A stretch of DNA of 64,000 nt from Prunus persica (lineage: Eukaryota > Streptophyta > Magnoliopsida > Rosales > Rosaceae), in the NCBI RefSeq assembly GCF_000346465.2, contig NC_034012.1, positions 20,857,567-20,921,566 of the forward strand. The letters are read 5' to 3'. The notes below the pieces were generated by a model. It was given only the letters and a program-made list of their open reading frames with translations, was not told where the DNA came from and did not search any database. The stretch's first letter is position 1. Every line of letters starts with the position of its first letter. This document shows positions 1 to 15,600 of this stretch, piece after piece. A program made the translations under genes and the position numbers.

Positions 1-959
1 GTATCGGATTGAGTCCAAAACTTGGGAAACATCATAATATGGTGGGAGAAGTCATTTGGTGACTTTTGAGTGAAATCGAAAGGGTAAAACTATGCAATAC
101 ACAAACCCGAATTGTCCACTTTCATGGACCAATCGATATCGGATTGGGTCCAAAACTTGGGCAACATCATAATGTGGTTGGAGGAGGCATTTTGTGAGTT
201 TTGAGTGAAATCCAATGGCTAAAGCAATGCAATACACCAACCACTCCATTTAAGAATGAACTTCGTACGAACCTGAATTGGCCGATTTGATGGAACAGTA
301 GATATCGGATTGAGTCCAAGACTTAGGGCACATCATAATATGGTGCGAGGAGTGATTTGGTGAGTTTTGAGTGAAATCCAATGGCTAAAACTGTGCAATA
401 CACCAACCACTCCATTAGAGAACGAACATCGTACGAACATGAATAGTCTAATTTTTTGGACCAATCGATATCGGGTTAAGTCTAAAATGTGGGGAACATC
501 ATAAAATTGTGGGTTTTCAGTGAAATTCGATCTGTAAATCTATGCACTGCACCAATCGTTCCATTTCAGAATGAACTTCGTACAAACCTGAATTGTCCGA
601 TTTCATGCACCAATCGATATCGGATTGAGTTCAAAACTTGGGGAACATCATAATTTTCTGGAAGGAGTCATTTGAAGAGTTTTGAGCGAAATCCAATGGT
701 TTCATGGACTAATTGATATCGGTTTGAGCCCAAAACTTGGGGAACATCATAATATGGGGGGAAGAGTCGTACGTTGAGTTTTGAACGAAATGCAATGGCT
801 AAAATTATGCAATACACCAACCACTCCATTTTAGAACGAACTACGTGCGAACCTGAATTGTGCAATTTCATGGACCAAACGATATCGGATTGAGTCCAAA
901 ACTTAGGGAACATCATAATATGGTGGGAGGAGTCATTTGGTGAGTTTTGAGTGAAATCC

Positions 960-2080
960 AATCTCTAGAAGTACGCAATACACCAACCACTTCATTTCAT
1001 AACGAACTTCGGAGTAACCTGAATGACTAGTTTCATGGACCAATAGATATCGGATTGAGTCCAAAACTTGGGGAACATCATAATATGGTGGGAGGAGTCA
1101 TTTGGTGGACTTTGAGTGAAATCCAATCTCTAGAACTATGCAATATACCAACCACTCCATTTCAGAACGAACTTCGTACGAACCTAAATTGTCCAATTTC
1201 ATGGACCAATCGATATCGGATTGAGTACAAAACTTGGGGAACATCATAATATGGTGGGAGGAGTCATTTGGTGGGTTTTGAGTGAAATTCAATCTCTAGA
1301 ACTATGCAATACACCAACCACTCCATTTCATAACGAACTTTGTAGTAACCTGAATTACCAGTTTCATGGACCAATCGATATCGGATTGAGTCCAAAACTT
1401 GGGGAACATCATAAAATGGTGGGAGGAGTCATTTGGTGGATTTTTAGTGAAATCCAATCTCTAGAACTATGCAATATACCAACCACTCCATTTCAGAACG
1501 AACTTCGTACGAACCTAAATTGTCCAATTTCATGGACCAATCGATATCGGATTGCGTACAAAACTTGCGGAACATCATAATATGGTGGGAGGAGTCATTT
1601 GGTGTGTTTTGAGTGAAATCCAATCTCTAGAACTACGCAGTATATCAACCACTCCATTTTAGAACGGATTTCGCACAAACCTAAATTGTTCAATTTCATG
1701 GGCCAATCGATATCGGATTGAGTCCAAAACTTGGGGAACATCATAATATGGTGGGAGGAGTCATTTGGTGGGTTTTGAGTGAAATCCAATCTCTAGAACT
1801 TTGCAAAACACCAACCACTCCATTTCATAACGAACTTCGTAGTAACCTGAATTACCAGTTTCATGGACCCATCGATATCGGATTGAGTCCAAAACTTGGG
1901 GAACATCATAATATGGTAGGAGTAGTCAATTGGTGGGTTTTGAGTGAAGTCCAATCTCTAGAACTATGCAATACACCAACCACCCAATTTCATAACGAAC
2001 TTCGTATGAACCTGAATTGTCCAATTTCATGGCCCAATCGATATCGGATTGAGTACAACACTTGGGGAACCTCATAAAAT
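960..2080 (+). repeat. Local higher-order repeat: trimer (~497 bp) and dimer spacing
   Basis: Three monomers carry an unusual joint near 1010-1030, 1335-1360 and 1837-1862, where AGTAACCTGAAT runs into a shortened AC(C/T)AGTTTCATGG instead of the usual GTCCAATTTCATGG. The second and third joints lie about 497 bp apart (three monomers minus a short deletion), and the first and second about two monomers apart. Segments 1221-1580 and 1718-2077 are near copies. The shared rearranged joint shows they descend from one duplicated block rather than from independent mutation. Confidence 0.8.
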
Positions 2081-5000
2081 ATAATGGGAGGAGTCATTCG
2101 GTGGGTTTTCAGTGAAATGCAATCTATAGAACTATGCAATACACAACCACTCCATGTCATAACGAATTTCGTGCGAACCTGAATTGTCCAATTTCATGGA
2201 CCATTCAATATCGGATTGAGTCCAAAACTTGGGGAACCTCATAAGATGGTGGGAGGAGTCATTTGGTGAGTTTTGAGTGAAATCCAATGGGTAAAACTAT
2301 GCAATACAGCAACCACTCCATTTCAGAACGAACTTCGTACGAACCTGAATTGAACAATTTCATGGACCACTCAATATCCATTTGCGTACAAAACTTGGGG
2401 AACAGCATAAAGTTGTGGGAGGAGTCATTTGGTGACTTTTGAGTGAAATCCAATTCCCAAAACTATGCAATACACCAACCACTCCATTTCAAAACGAACT
2501 TCGTACGAACTTGACCAATCGATATCAGACTAAGTCCAAAAGTTGGGGAACCTCATAATATTGTGGGAGGATAGATTTGTTGCGTTTTGAGAGAAATCCA
2601 ATCTCTAGAACTATACAACACACCAGCCGCTACATTTCAGAACAAACTTCGTACGAACCTGAATTGTCCAATTTCACGGACCAATCGATATCGGATTGAG
2701 TCCAAAACTTGGGGAACATCATAATATGGTGGAAGGAGTCATTTGGTGATTTTTGAGCTAAATCCAATGCCTAAAACTAAACAATACACCAACCACTCCA
2801 TTTCAGAACGAACTTCGTACGATCTGGAATTGTCCAAGTTCATGGACCAATCGATATTGGATTGACTTGAAAACTTGGGGAACATCATATTTTTCAGGGA
2901 GAAGTCATTTTGTGAGTTTTGAGTGAAATCCAATGGCTAAAACAATGCAACACCCCAACCACTCATTTGAGAACGACCTTCGTACATACCTTAATTGTCC
3001 GATTTCATGGACCAATCGATATCGGATTGAGTCCAAAACTTGGGGAACATCATAATGTTGTGGGAGGTGTCATTTGGTGGGTTTTGAGTGAAATCCAATC
3101 TCTAGAACTATACAATACGCCAAACACTCCATTTCATAACGAACTTCGTACGAACCAGAATTGTCCAATTTCATGGACCGATCGATGTCAGATTGTGTCC
3201 AAAATTTGGGGAACATCATAATCTTGTGGGAGGAGTCATTTTGTAGGTTTTGAGTGAAATCCAATCTCTGGAACCGTACAATACACCAACCACTCCATTT
3301 CAGAACGAACTTCATACTAACCTGAATTGTCCAATTTCATGTACCAATCGATGTCGGATTGAGTCCGAAACTTGGGGAACATCATAATGTTGTGGGAGGA
3401 GTCATTTAGTGAGTTTTGAGTGAAATCTAATTGCCAAAACTACGCAATGGACCAACCACTCCATTTGTGAACGAACGTCGTACGAATATGAATAGTGCAA
3501 TTTGATGGACCAATCGATATCGGGTCGGGCCCAAAACTTGGGGAGCATCATAATGTCATGGGAGGAGTCATTTGGTAAGTTTCGAGTGAAACCCACTTGC
3601 CCAAACTATGCAACACACCAACCACTCCATTAGAGAACCTGAATTGTTCAATTTCATAGCCCAATCGATATCGGATTGAGTCCAAAATTTGGGGAGCATC
3701 ATAATCTTTTGGGAGGAGTCATTTGGTGGGTTTTGAGTGAAATCCAATATCTAGAACTATACAATACACCCACCACTCCATTTCAGAAGGAACTTCTTAC
3801 GATCCGAAATTGTCCAAGTTCTTAGACCAATCGATATCGGATTGACTCGAAAACTTGGGGAACATCATAATTTTTGGGGAGGAGTCATTTTGTGAGTTTT
3901 GAGTGAAATCAATCTCATTTCAGAACGAACTTCATATGAACCTGAATTGTGCGATTTCATGGACCAATCGATATTGGATTGAGTCCCAAACTTGGGGAAC
4001 ATCATAATGTTGTGGAAGGGGTCATTTGGTGGATTTTGTGTGAAATCCAATCTCTAGAACTATACAATACGCCGACCACTCCATTTCATAACGAGCATCG
4101 TACGAACCTGAATTGCCCAATTTCGTGGACCAATCGATATCGGATTGAGTCCAGAACTTGGGGAACATCATAATGCTGTGGGAGGAGTCATTTGGTGAGT
4201 TTTGAGTGAAACCCCCTTGCAAAACTATGAAATACACCAACCACTCAATTAGGGAACGAACTTCGTACGAACATGAATAATATAATTTCTTGGACCAATC
4301 GATATCAGATTGCGTCCAAAACTTGGGGAACATCATAATACGGTGGGAGGAGTCATATGGTTGGTTTTGAAAGAAATCCAATGGCTAAAACTATGCAATA
4401 CACCAACCACTCCAATTCAGAACAAACTTCATACGAACCTGAATTGTCCGATGTCATGGACCAATTGATATCGGATTGAGTCCAAAACTTAGGGAACATC
4501 ATAACGTTGTGGGAGGACTCATTTGCTGGGTTTTGAGTGAAATCCAATCTCTAGAATTGTACAATATACCAACCACTCCATTTCAGAACGAACTTCGTAC
4601 GAACCTGAATTGTCCAATTTCATGGACCAATTGATATCGGATTGAGTCCAAAACTTGGGAAATATCATCATATGGTGGGAGGAGTCATTTGGTGCGTTTT
4701 GAGTGAAATCCAATCTCTACAACTATACAATACACCAACCACTCCATTTCAGAACGAACTTCGTAGGAACCTGAATTGTTCAACTTCATAGACTAATCAA
4801 TATCGGATTGAGTCCAAACCTTGGGGAACATCATAATATGGTGGGAGGAGTCATTGGTGGGTTTTGAGTGAAATCCAATCTGTAGAACTATGCAATACAC
4901 CAACCACTCCATTTCGGAACGACCTTCGTAAGAACTTTAATTGTCCAATTTCATGGACCAATCGATATCGGATTAAGTCCAAAACTTGGGGGACATCATA

Positions 5001-5729
5001 ATATGGTGGGACGAGTCATTTCGTGAGTTTTGAGTGAAATCCAATTGCCAAAACTATGCAATACACCAACCACTCCGTTTCAGTAGGTACTTTGTACGAA
5101 CTTGAATTGTCCGATTTCATGGACCAATTGATATCGGACTAAGTCCAAAATTTGGGGAACCTCATAATATTGTGGGGGGAGTCATTTGGTGGGTTTTGAG
5201 AGAAATCCAATGTCTAGAACTATACGACACACCAATAACTACATTTCACAACAAACTTCGTACGAAACTGAATTGTCCAATTTCGTGGACCAATCGATAT
5301 CGGATTGAGTCCAAAACTTGGGGAACATCATAATATGGTGGGAGGTGTCATCTGGTGGATTTTGTGCAAAGTCCAATCTCTACAACTATGCAATACACCA
5401 ACCACTCCATTTCATAACGAACTTCGTACGAACCTAAATTGTCCAATTTCATGGACCAATCGACATCGGATTGAGTCCAAAACTTGAGGACACCATAATG
5501 TTGTGGGAGGAGTCATTTGAAGAGTTTTGAATGAAATCCAATGGCTAAAACTATGCAATACAACCACCACTCCATTTCAGATCAAACTTCGTACGAACCT
5601 GAATTGTCCAATTTCATGCACCAATTGATATCGTATTGAGTCCAAAACTTGGGGAACATCATAATATGGTGGGAGGAGTCATTTGGTGACTTTTGAGTGA
5701 AATCCAATCGCTAAAACTATGAAATACAC

Positions 5730-8400
5730 CAACTACCCCTTTTCATAATGAACTTCGAACGACCACGACTTGTCCAATTTCGTGGACCAATCAATATCGG
5801 ATTAAGTCCAAAACTTGGGGAACATCATAATGTGATGGGTGGAGTCATTTGGGGAGTTTTGATTGAAATCCAATCTCTACAACTATGCAATACACCAACC
5901 ACTCCATTTCATAACGAACTTCGTACGAACCTGAATTGTCCAATTTCAAGGACCAATCGATATTGGATTGAGCCCAAAACTTAGGGAACATCATAATATG
6001 GTGGAAGGAGTCATTTGATGGGTTTTGAGTGAAATCCATTCTCTACAACTATGCAATACTCCAACCACTCCATTTCATAGTGAACTTCGTACGAACCTGA
6101 ATTGTCCAATTTCATGGACAACTCAATACCGGATTGAGTCCAAAACTTGGGGAACAACATATTATGCTGGGTGGAGTCATTTGGTGTGTCTTGAATGAAA
6201 TGCAATGGCTAAAACTATGAAATATCTACCCCTTTTCAGAACGAATTTCGTATGAACATGAATTGTCCAATTTCATGGACCAATCGATATCGGATTGAGT
6301 CCAAAACTTTGGGAACATCGTAATATGGTGGGAGGAGTCATTTAGTGGGTTTTGAGTGAAATGCCATGTCTAGAACTATGCAATACACCAACCACTCCAT
6401 TTCATAACGAACTTCGTATGAACGTAAATTCTCCAATTTCTTGGACCAATCGATATCGGATTGAGTCCAGAACTTTGGGAACATCCTAATATGGTGGGAG
6501 GAATCATTTGGTGGGTTTTCAGTGAAATCCAACCACTACAACTATGCAATACACCAACCACTCCATTTCATAACGAACTTCGTACGAACCTGAATTGTCC
6601 ATTTTCGTGGACCAATCGATATCGGATTGAGTCGAAAACTTGGTAAACACCATACTATGGTGGGAGGAGTCATTTGGTGGGTTTTGGGTGAAATGCAATC
6701 TCTAGACCAATCGATATCGGATTGAGTCTAAAACTTGGGGAACACCATAATGTGATGGGTGGAGTCATTTGGTGAGTTTTGAATGAAATCCAATGGCTAA
6801 AACTATGCAATACTCCGACCACTCCATTTCGGAACGAACTTCGTACGAACCTGAATTGTTTAATTTCATGGACCTGTCGGTATCAAATTGAGTTCAAAAC
6901 TTGGGGAACATCGTAATATGGTGGGAGGAGTCATTTGGTGGGTTTTGAGTGAAATCCAATCTCTAGAACTATGCAATACTCCAACCACTCCACTCCGTAG
7001 CGAACTTCGTACGAACTTGAATTGTCCAATTTCATGGACCACTCAATACCGGATTGAGTCCAAAACTTGGAGAACATCATAATATGGTGGGAGGAGTCAT
7101 TTGGTGTGTTTTGAATGAAATCCAATGGCTAAAACGATGCAATGTGTACCCCTTTTCAGAACGAACTTCGTATGAACATGAATTGTCCAATTTCATGGAC
7201 CAATCGATATCGGATTGAGTCCAAAACTTGGGGAACATCGTAATATGGTGGGAGGAGTCATTTAGTGGGTTTTGAGTGAAATCCCATCTCTAGAACTATG
7301 CAATACACCAACCACTCCATTTCATAACGAACTTCGTATGAATGTAAGTTGTCCAATTTCTTGAACCAATCAATATCGGATTGAGTCCGAAACTTTGGGA
7401 ACGTCATAATATGGTGGGAGGAATCATTTGGTGGGTTTTGAGTGAAATTCAATCTCTACAACTATGCAATACACCAACCACTCCATTTCATAACGAACCT
7501 CGTACGAACTTGAATTGGCCATTTTCGTGGACCAATCGATATCGGATTGAGTCCAAAACATGGGAAACACCATACTATGGTGGGAGGAGTCATTTGGTGG
7601 GTTTTGGGTGAAATGCAATCTCTAGAACTATGCAGTACACCAACCACTCCATTTCATAACGAACTTCTCACGAACCTGAATTGTCCAATTTCATGGACCA
7701 ATCGATATCGGATTGAGTCCAAAACTTCGGGAACATCATAATACGCTGGGTGGAGTCATTTGGTTTGTTTTGAATGAAATCCAATGGCAAAAACTATGCA
7801 ATATCTACTGGTTTTCAGAACGAACTTCGTACGAACTTGAATTGTCCAATTTCATGGACCAATCGATATCGCATTGAGTCCAAAACTTGGGGAACATCGT
7901 AATATGGTGGGAGGAGTCATTTGGTTGGTTTTGAGTGAAATCCAATCTCTAGAACAGTGCAATACACCAACCACTCCATTTCGTAACGAACGAACCTGAA
8001 TTGTCCAATTTGAAGGACCAATCGATATTGGATTAAGTCCAAAACCTAGGGAACATTATAATATGGTGGGAGGAGTCATTTGATAGGTTTTGAGTGAAAT
8101 CCGTTCCCTACAACTATGCAATACACCAACCACTCCATTTCATAACGAACTTTGTATGAACCTGAATTGTCCAATTTCGTGGACCAATCGACCTCTGATT
8201 GAGTCCAAAACTTGGGAAACACCATACTATGGTGGGAGTCATTTGGTGGGTTTTCGGTGAAATGGAATCTCTTGAACTATGCAGCACACCAACCACTTCA
8301 TTTCATAACGAACTTCGTGTGAACCTGAATTGTCCAATTTCATGGACCATTCGATATCGGATTGAGTGCAAAACTTGGGGAACACCGTAATGCGATGGGT
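5730..8400 (+). repeat. Local higher-order repeat of ~920 and ~664 bp with truncated monomers
   Basis: Monomers at 6011-6205 and 6931-7125, and at 6338-6532 and 7258-7452, correspond at a 920-bp offset. The tag is a shortened monomer in which the segment before the TTCAGAACGAAC stretch reads TACCCCTTTTCAG, seen near 6220 and 7140, with a related TACTGGTTTTCAG near 7806 (about 664 bp further). A separate large deletion near 6703 fuses CAATCTCTAGA directly to CCAATCGATATCGG. These shared breaks mark duplication of multi-monomer blocks. Confidence 0.75.
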
Positions 8401-8939
8401 GGAGTCATTTAGTGAGTTGTGAATGAAATCCAATGGCTAAAACTATGCAATACTCCGACCACTCCATTTCTGAACGAACTTCGTACGAACCTGAATTGTT
8501 TAATTTCATGGACCTATCGGTATCAAATTGAGTCCAAAACTTGGGCAACATCATAATATGGTTGGAGGAGTCATTTGGTGGGTTTTGAGGGAAATCCAAT
8601 CAATAGAACTATGCAATACACCAACCACTCCATTTCATAACGAGCTTCGTACGAACTTGAATTGTCCAATTTCATGGACCAATCGATATCGGATTGAGTC
8701 AAAAACTTGGGGAACAACGTAATATGGTGGGCGGAGTCATTTGGTGGGTTTTGAGTGAAAACCCCTCTCTAGAATTATGCAATACACCAACCACTCCATT
8801 TCATAACGAACTTCGTACGATCCAAAATTGTCCAATTTTATGGACCAATCGATATCGGATTGAGTCCAAAACTTGGGGAACTTCATAATATGGTGGGAGG
8901 AGTCAGTTGGTGGGTTTTGAGTAAAATCCAATCTCTAGA

Positions 8940-9600
8940 ACTATGCAATACAACAACCACTCTATTACAGAACGAACTTCGTACAAACCTGAATTGTCCA
9001 ATTTCACGGACCAATCAATATCGGATAGAGTCCAAAACTTGGGGAATATCATAATATGGTGGGAGGAGTCATGTGGTGGGTTTTGAGTGAAATCCAAAAT
9101 CTAGAACGATGCAGTACACCAACCACTCCATTTCATATCGAACTTCGTACGAACCAGAATTGTCCAATTTCATGGACCAATCGATATCGGTTTGAGTTCA
9201 AAACTTGGGAAACATCATAATATGGTGGGAGGAGTCATTTGGTGACTTTTGAGTGAAATTCAATCTTTAGAACTATGCAATACACCAACCACTATATTAC
9301 AGAACCAACTTCGTACGAACCTGAATTGTCCAATTTCATGTACCAATCGATATCGGATTGAGTCCAAAACTTGGGGAATATCATAATATGGTGGGAGGAG
9401 TCATGTGGTCGGTTTTGAGTGAAATCCAATCTCCACAACTATGGAGTACACCAACCACTCCATTTCATATCGAACTTCGTACGAACCAGAATTGTCCAAT
9501 TTCTTGGACCAATCAATATCGGTTTGAGTACAAAACTTGGGGAACATCATAATGTGATGGGTGGAGTCATTTGGTGAGTTTTGAATGAAATCCAATGGCT
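8940..9600 (+). repeat. Local dimer higher-order repeat (332 bp)
   Basis: Two consecutive 332-bp dimers share marker changes absent from neighbours: TATTACAGAAC near 8965 and 9295, CATGTGGT near 9070 and 9402, and TTTCATATCGAAC with GAACCAGAATTG near 9131-9160 and 9463-9492, followed by ATCGGTTTGAGT. The period of exactly two monomers indicates a recent tandem duplication. Confidence 0.8.
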
Positions 9601-12600
9601 AAACCTATGCAATACACCAACCACTCCATTTCAAAATGAACTTCGTACGAACCTGAATTGTTTAATTTCGTGGACCTATCGGTATCAAAATGAGTCCAAA
9701 ACTTAGGGAACATCATAATACAGTGGGAGGAGTCATTTGGTGGGTTTTGAGTGAAATCCAATCTCTACAACTGTGCAATACACCAACAACTCCATTTCAG
9801 AACGAACTTCGTACGAACTTGAATTGTCCAATTTGATGGACGAATCGATATCGGATTGAGTCCAAAACTTGGGGATCATCATAATATGATGGGAGGAGTC
9901 TTTTGGTGGGTTCTGAAGTGAAATCCAATGGCTACAACTATGCAATACGCCAACCACTCCATTTCATAACGAACTTCGTACCAACCTGAATTGTCCAATT
10001 TCATGGACCAATTGATGTCGGATGGAGTCCAAAACTTGGGGAACATCATAATATGGTGGGAGGAGTCATTTGGTGACTTTGGAGTGAAATCCAATGGCTA
10101 AAACAATGCAATACACCAACCACTCAATTTTGGAACGAAGTTCGTACGAACCTAAATTCTATGATCTCATGGACAAATAGATATCGAATTGAGTCCAAAA
10201 CTTGGGGAACATCGTAATGTTGTGGGAGGTGTCATTTTGAGTGTTTGGAGTGAAATCCGATCAATAGAACAATGCAAGATACCAACCATTCCATTTCCTA
10301 AAGAACTTCGTACGAACCTGAATTGTCCGATTTCATGGACCAATCGATATCAGATTGAGTCCAAAACTTGGGGAACATCATAATATGGTGGGATGAGTCA
10401 TTTGGTGACTTTTGAGGGAAATCCAATGGCTGAAACTATGCAATATACCAACCACTCCATTTCAGAACGAACTTCGTACGAACCTGAATTGTCCAATTTC
10501 ATGGACCAATCGATATCGGAGTGTGTCCAAAACTTGGGGAACATCATAATACGTTGGGAGGAGTCATTTGGTGAGTTTTGAGTGAAACCCTCTTTCCAAA
10601 ACTATGAAATACACCAACCACTCCATTTCATAAAGAACGTCATCCGAACCTGAATTGTCCGATTTCATAGACCAATCGATATCGGATTGAGTCCAAAACT
10701 TGGGGAACATCATAATATGGTGGGAGGAGTCATTTGGTGGCTTTTGAATTAAATCCAATGGCTAAAACTTTGAAATACACAAACCACTCCATTTCAGAAC
10801 AAACTTCGTACGAACCTGAATTGTCCAATTTCACAGAGCAATCGATATCGGATTGAGTCCAAATCGTTGGGAACATCATAATATGGTGGGACGAGTCATT
10901 TGCTGACTTTCAAGTGAAATCCAATGGCTAAAACTTTGAAATACACAAACCACTCCATTTCGGAATGAACTTCGTACGAACGTGAATTGTCCAATTTCAT
11001 GGACCAATGGATTTCGGATTGAGTCCAAAGCTTGGGGAACATCATAATATGGTGGGAGGAGTCATTTGGTGGGTTTTGAGTGAAATCCAATCTCTAGAAC
11101 TATACAAGACGCCACCCACTCCATTTCAAAACGAACTTCGTTCGAACCTGAATTGTCCAATTTCATGGACCAATCGATATCACATTGAGTCCAAAATTTG
11201 GGGAACATCATAATATGGTGGGAGGAGTCATTTGGTGGGTTTTGAGTGAAATCCAATCTCTAGAACTATGCAATACACCAAGCACTCCATTTCAGAACGA
11301 ACTTCGTACGATCCTAAATTGTCCAATTTCATGGACCAATCGATATCGGATTGAGTCCACCACTTGGGGAACATCATAATATGGTCGGAGGAGTCGTTTG
11401 GTGGGTTTTGAGTGAAATCCAATCTCTACAACTATGCAAAACACCAACAACTCCATTTCATAACGAACATCGTACGAACCTGAATTATCCAATTCCACGG
11501 AGGAGTCATTTGGTGACTTTTGAGTGAAATCCAATTTCTAAAACTTTGAAATACACAAACCACTCCATTTCAGAACGAACTTCGTTCGAACCTGAATTGT
11601 CCGATTACATGGACCAATCAATATCGGATTGAGTCCAAAACTTGGGGAACATCATAATATGGTAGGAGGAGTCATTTGGTGACATTTGAGTGAAATCCAA
11701 TGGCAAAAATTATGCAATACGCAAACCACTCCATTTCAGAACGAACTTCGTTCGAACCTGAATTGTCCGATTTCATGGACCAATCAATATCGGATTCGGT
11801 CAAAAACTTGGGGAACATCATAATATTGTGGGAGGAGTCATTTGGCTCCATTTCTGAACGAACTTCGTACGAACCTGAATTTTCCGATATCATGCACCAA
11901 TCAATATCGGATTGAGCCCAAAAGTTGGGGAACATCATAATATAGTGGGAGGAGTCATTTGGTGTGTTTTGAGTGAAATCCAATGGCTAAAACTATGCAA
12001 TACATCACCCACTCTTTTTCAGAATGAAATTCGTACGAACCTGAATTGTCCAATTTCGTGGACCAATCGATATCGGATTGAGTCCAAAATTTGGGGAACA
12101 TCATAATATTGTGGGAGGAGTCATTTGGTGTGTTTTGAGTGAAAACCAATGGCTAAAACTATGCAATACACCAACCACTGTATTTCAGAAGGAACTTCGT
12201 ACAAACCTTAATTGTCCAATTTCTTGGAACAATCGATGTCGGATTGAGTCCAAAACGGGGAGAACATCATAATATGGTGGGAGGAGTCATTTGGTGAGTT
12301 TTGAGTGAAATCCAACCTCCAGAACTATGGAATACACCAACCACTCCAATTCATAACGAACTTCGTACGAACCTGAATTGTCCGATTTAATGGACCAATC
12401 GATATCAGATTGGGTCCAAAAATTGGGGTACATCATAATATGGTGGGATGAGTCATATGGTCAGTTTTGAGTGAAAGTCAACGGCTAAAACTACGAATAC
12501 ATCAACCACTCCATTTCACATCGAACTTCGTACGAACCCGATTTGTCCAATTTCATGGACCAATTGATATCGGATTGAGGTCAAAAACTTGGGGAACAAC

Positions 12601-15600
12601 ATAATTTAGTGGGAGGAGTCATTTGGTAGGTTTTCAGTGAAATCCAATCTCTGGAACTATGCAATACACCACCCACTGCATTTTAGAACGAACTTCGCAC
12701 GCACCTGAATTGTCCGATTTCATGGACAAATCAATATCTGATTGAGTCCAAAACTTGGGGAACATCATAATGTTGTGGCATTAGTCATTTGGTGGGTTTA
12801 GAGTGAAATCTAATCTCTAGAACTATGCAATACACCAACCATACCATTTTAGAACGAACGTAGTACGAACCTGAATTGTCCAATTTCATGGACCAATCGA
12901 TATCGGGTTGAGTCTAAAACCTGGGGAACATCATAATATAGTGGCAGGAGTCATTTGGTGGGATTGGAGTGAAATCCAATAGCTAAAACTATGCAATACA
13001 TCAACCACTCCATTTCATATGAAACTTCGTATGAACCTGAATTGTCCAATTTCATGGACCAATCGATATTGGATTGAGTCCAGAACTTGGGGAACATTAT
13101 AATATAGCGGCAGGAGTCATTTGGTGAGTTTTGAGTGAAATCCAATGGTTAAAACTAAGCAACGCACCAGCCACTCCATTTCAGAACGAACTTCGTACGA
13201 ACCTGAATTGTCCAATTTCATGGATCAATCGATATCGGATTGAGTCCAAAACTTGGGGAACATCGTAATGTTGTGGGGGGAGTCATTTGGTTTGTTTTGA
13301 GTGAAATCCAATGGCTAAAACTATGCAATGGACCAACCACTCCATTTCAGAACGAAGTTCGTACGAACCTGAATTGTTCAATTTCATGGACCAATCGATA
13401 TCGAGTTGAGTCCAAAACTTCGGGAACAACATAATATAGTGGGAGTAGTCATTTGGTGGGGTTTGAGTGAAATCCAATCTCTAGAACGATGCAATACACC
13501 AACCACCCCATTGCATAACGAACTTCGTACGAACCTGAATTGTCCAATTTCATGGACCAATCAATATCGGATTGAGTCCAAAACTTGGGGAACATGACAA
13601 TGTTGTGGGAGGAGTCATTTGGTGAGTTTAGAGTGAAATCCAATAGCCAAAACTATGCAATACACCAACCACTCCATTTCAGAACGAACTTCGTACGAAC
13701 CTGAATTGTCCAATTTCATGGACCAATCGATATCGAATTGAGTCCAAAACTTGGGGAAGATGATAATATATTTGGAGGAGTCATTTGGAGGGTTTTGAGT
13801 GAAATCCAATCTCTAGAACGATGCAATACACCAACCACTCCATTTCATAACAAACTTTGTACGAACCTGAATTGTTCAATTTCATGGACCAATCGATATC
13901 GGATTGAGTCCAAAACTTGGGGAACCTCATAATATCGTGGGAGGAGTCATTTGGTGGGTTTTGAGTGAAATCCAATCTCTACAACTATACAATACACAAA
14001 ACTGTCCATTTCATAATGAACTTCGTACGAACCTGAATTGTCCGATTTCATGGACCAATCGATATCAAATTGAGTCCAAAACTTGGGGAACATCATAGTA
14101 TAGTAGGAGGAGTCATTTGGTGGGCTTTGAGTGAAATCCAATCTCTAGAACCATACAATGCACCAACCACTCCATTTCAGAACGTACTTGAATTGTCCAA
14201 TTTCAAGGACCAATCGAGATCGAATTAAGTCCAAAACTTGGAGAACATCATAATATGGTGGGCGGAGTCTTTTGAGTGAAATCCAATGGCTAAAACTGTG
14301 CAATACACCAACCACTGCATTTCAGAACGAACTTCTTACGAGCCTAAATTGTCAAATTTGATGGACCAATCGAGATCGGATTGAGTCCAAAACTTGGGGA
14401 ACATCATAATATGGTGGGAGGAGTCATTTGGTGGGTTTTGAGTGAAATCCATTCCCTAGAATTATACAATACGCAAACCACTCCATGTCGTAACGAACTT
14501 CGTACGAACCAGAATTGTCCAATTTCATGGACCAATCGATATCGGATTGAGTCCAAAACCTGGGGAACATCATAATCTGGTGGGAGCAGTCATTTGTGGG
14601 TTTTGAGTGAAATCCAATCTCTAGAACCATACAACACACCAACCACTCCATTTCAAAACGAACTTCATACGAACCTGAAGGGTCCAATTTCATGGACCAA
14701 TCGATCTCGGATTGAGTCCGAAACCTGGGGAACATCATAATGTAGTGGGAGGAGTCATTTAGTGAGTTTTGAGGGAAATCTAATTGCCAAAACTATGCAA
14801 TGCACCAACCACTCCGTTTGAGAGCGAACGTCGTATGAACATGAATTGTCCAATTTGATGGACCAATCGATATCGGATTGGGCCCAAAACTTGGGGAACA
14901 TCGTATTGTTGTGGGAGGAGTCATTTGGTAAGTTTTGGGTGAAATCCGATTGCCAAAACTATGCAATACCCCAACCACTCCATTAGAGAACGAACATCGG
15001 ACGAACATGAATTGTATAATTTCTTGGACCAATCGATATCGGATTGAGCCCAGAACTTCGTGAACATCATAATATGGTGGGAGGAGACATATGTTGAATT
15101 TTGAGCTAAATCCAATGGCTAAAACTATACAATACAGTAACCACTCCATTTGAGAACGAATTTCGTACGAACCCGAATTGAACAATTTCATGGACCAATC
15201 GATATTGGATTGAGTACAAAACTTGGAGAATATCATAATATGGGGGGGGAGTCATTCGGTGGGTTTTGGGTGAAATCCAATCTCTTGAACTATACAATAC
15301 ACCAACCACTCCATTTCAGAATGAACTTCGTACAAACATGAATTGTCCGATTTCATGGACCAATCGATATCGGATTGAGTCCAAAACATGGGGAACATCA
15401 TAATGTTGTGGAAGGAGTCATTTGGTGAGTTTCAAGTGAAACCCACTTGCCAAAACTATGCAATACACCAACCACTCCATTAGAGAACGAACTTCATACG
15501 AACTTCAATAGTATAATTTCTTGGACCAATCGATATCGGATTGCACCCGAAACTTGGGAAACATCATAATATGCTGGAAGGAGTCATATGGTGAGTTTTG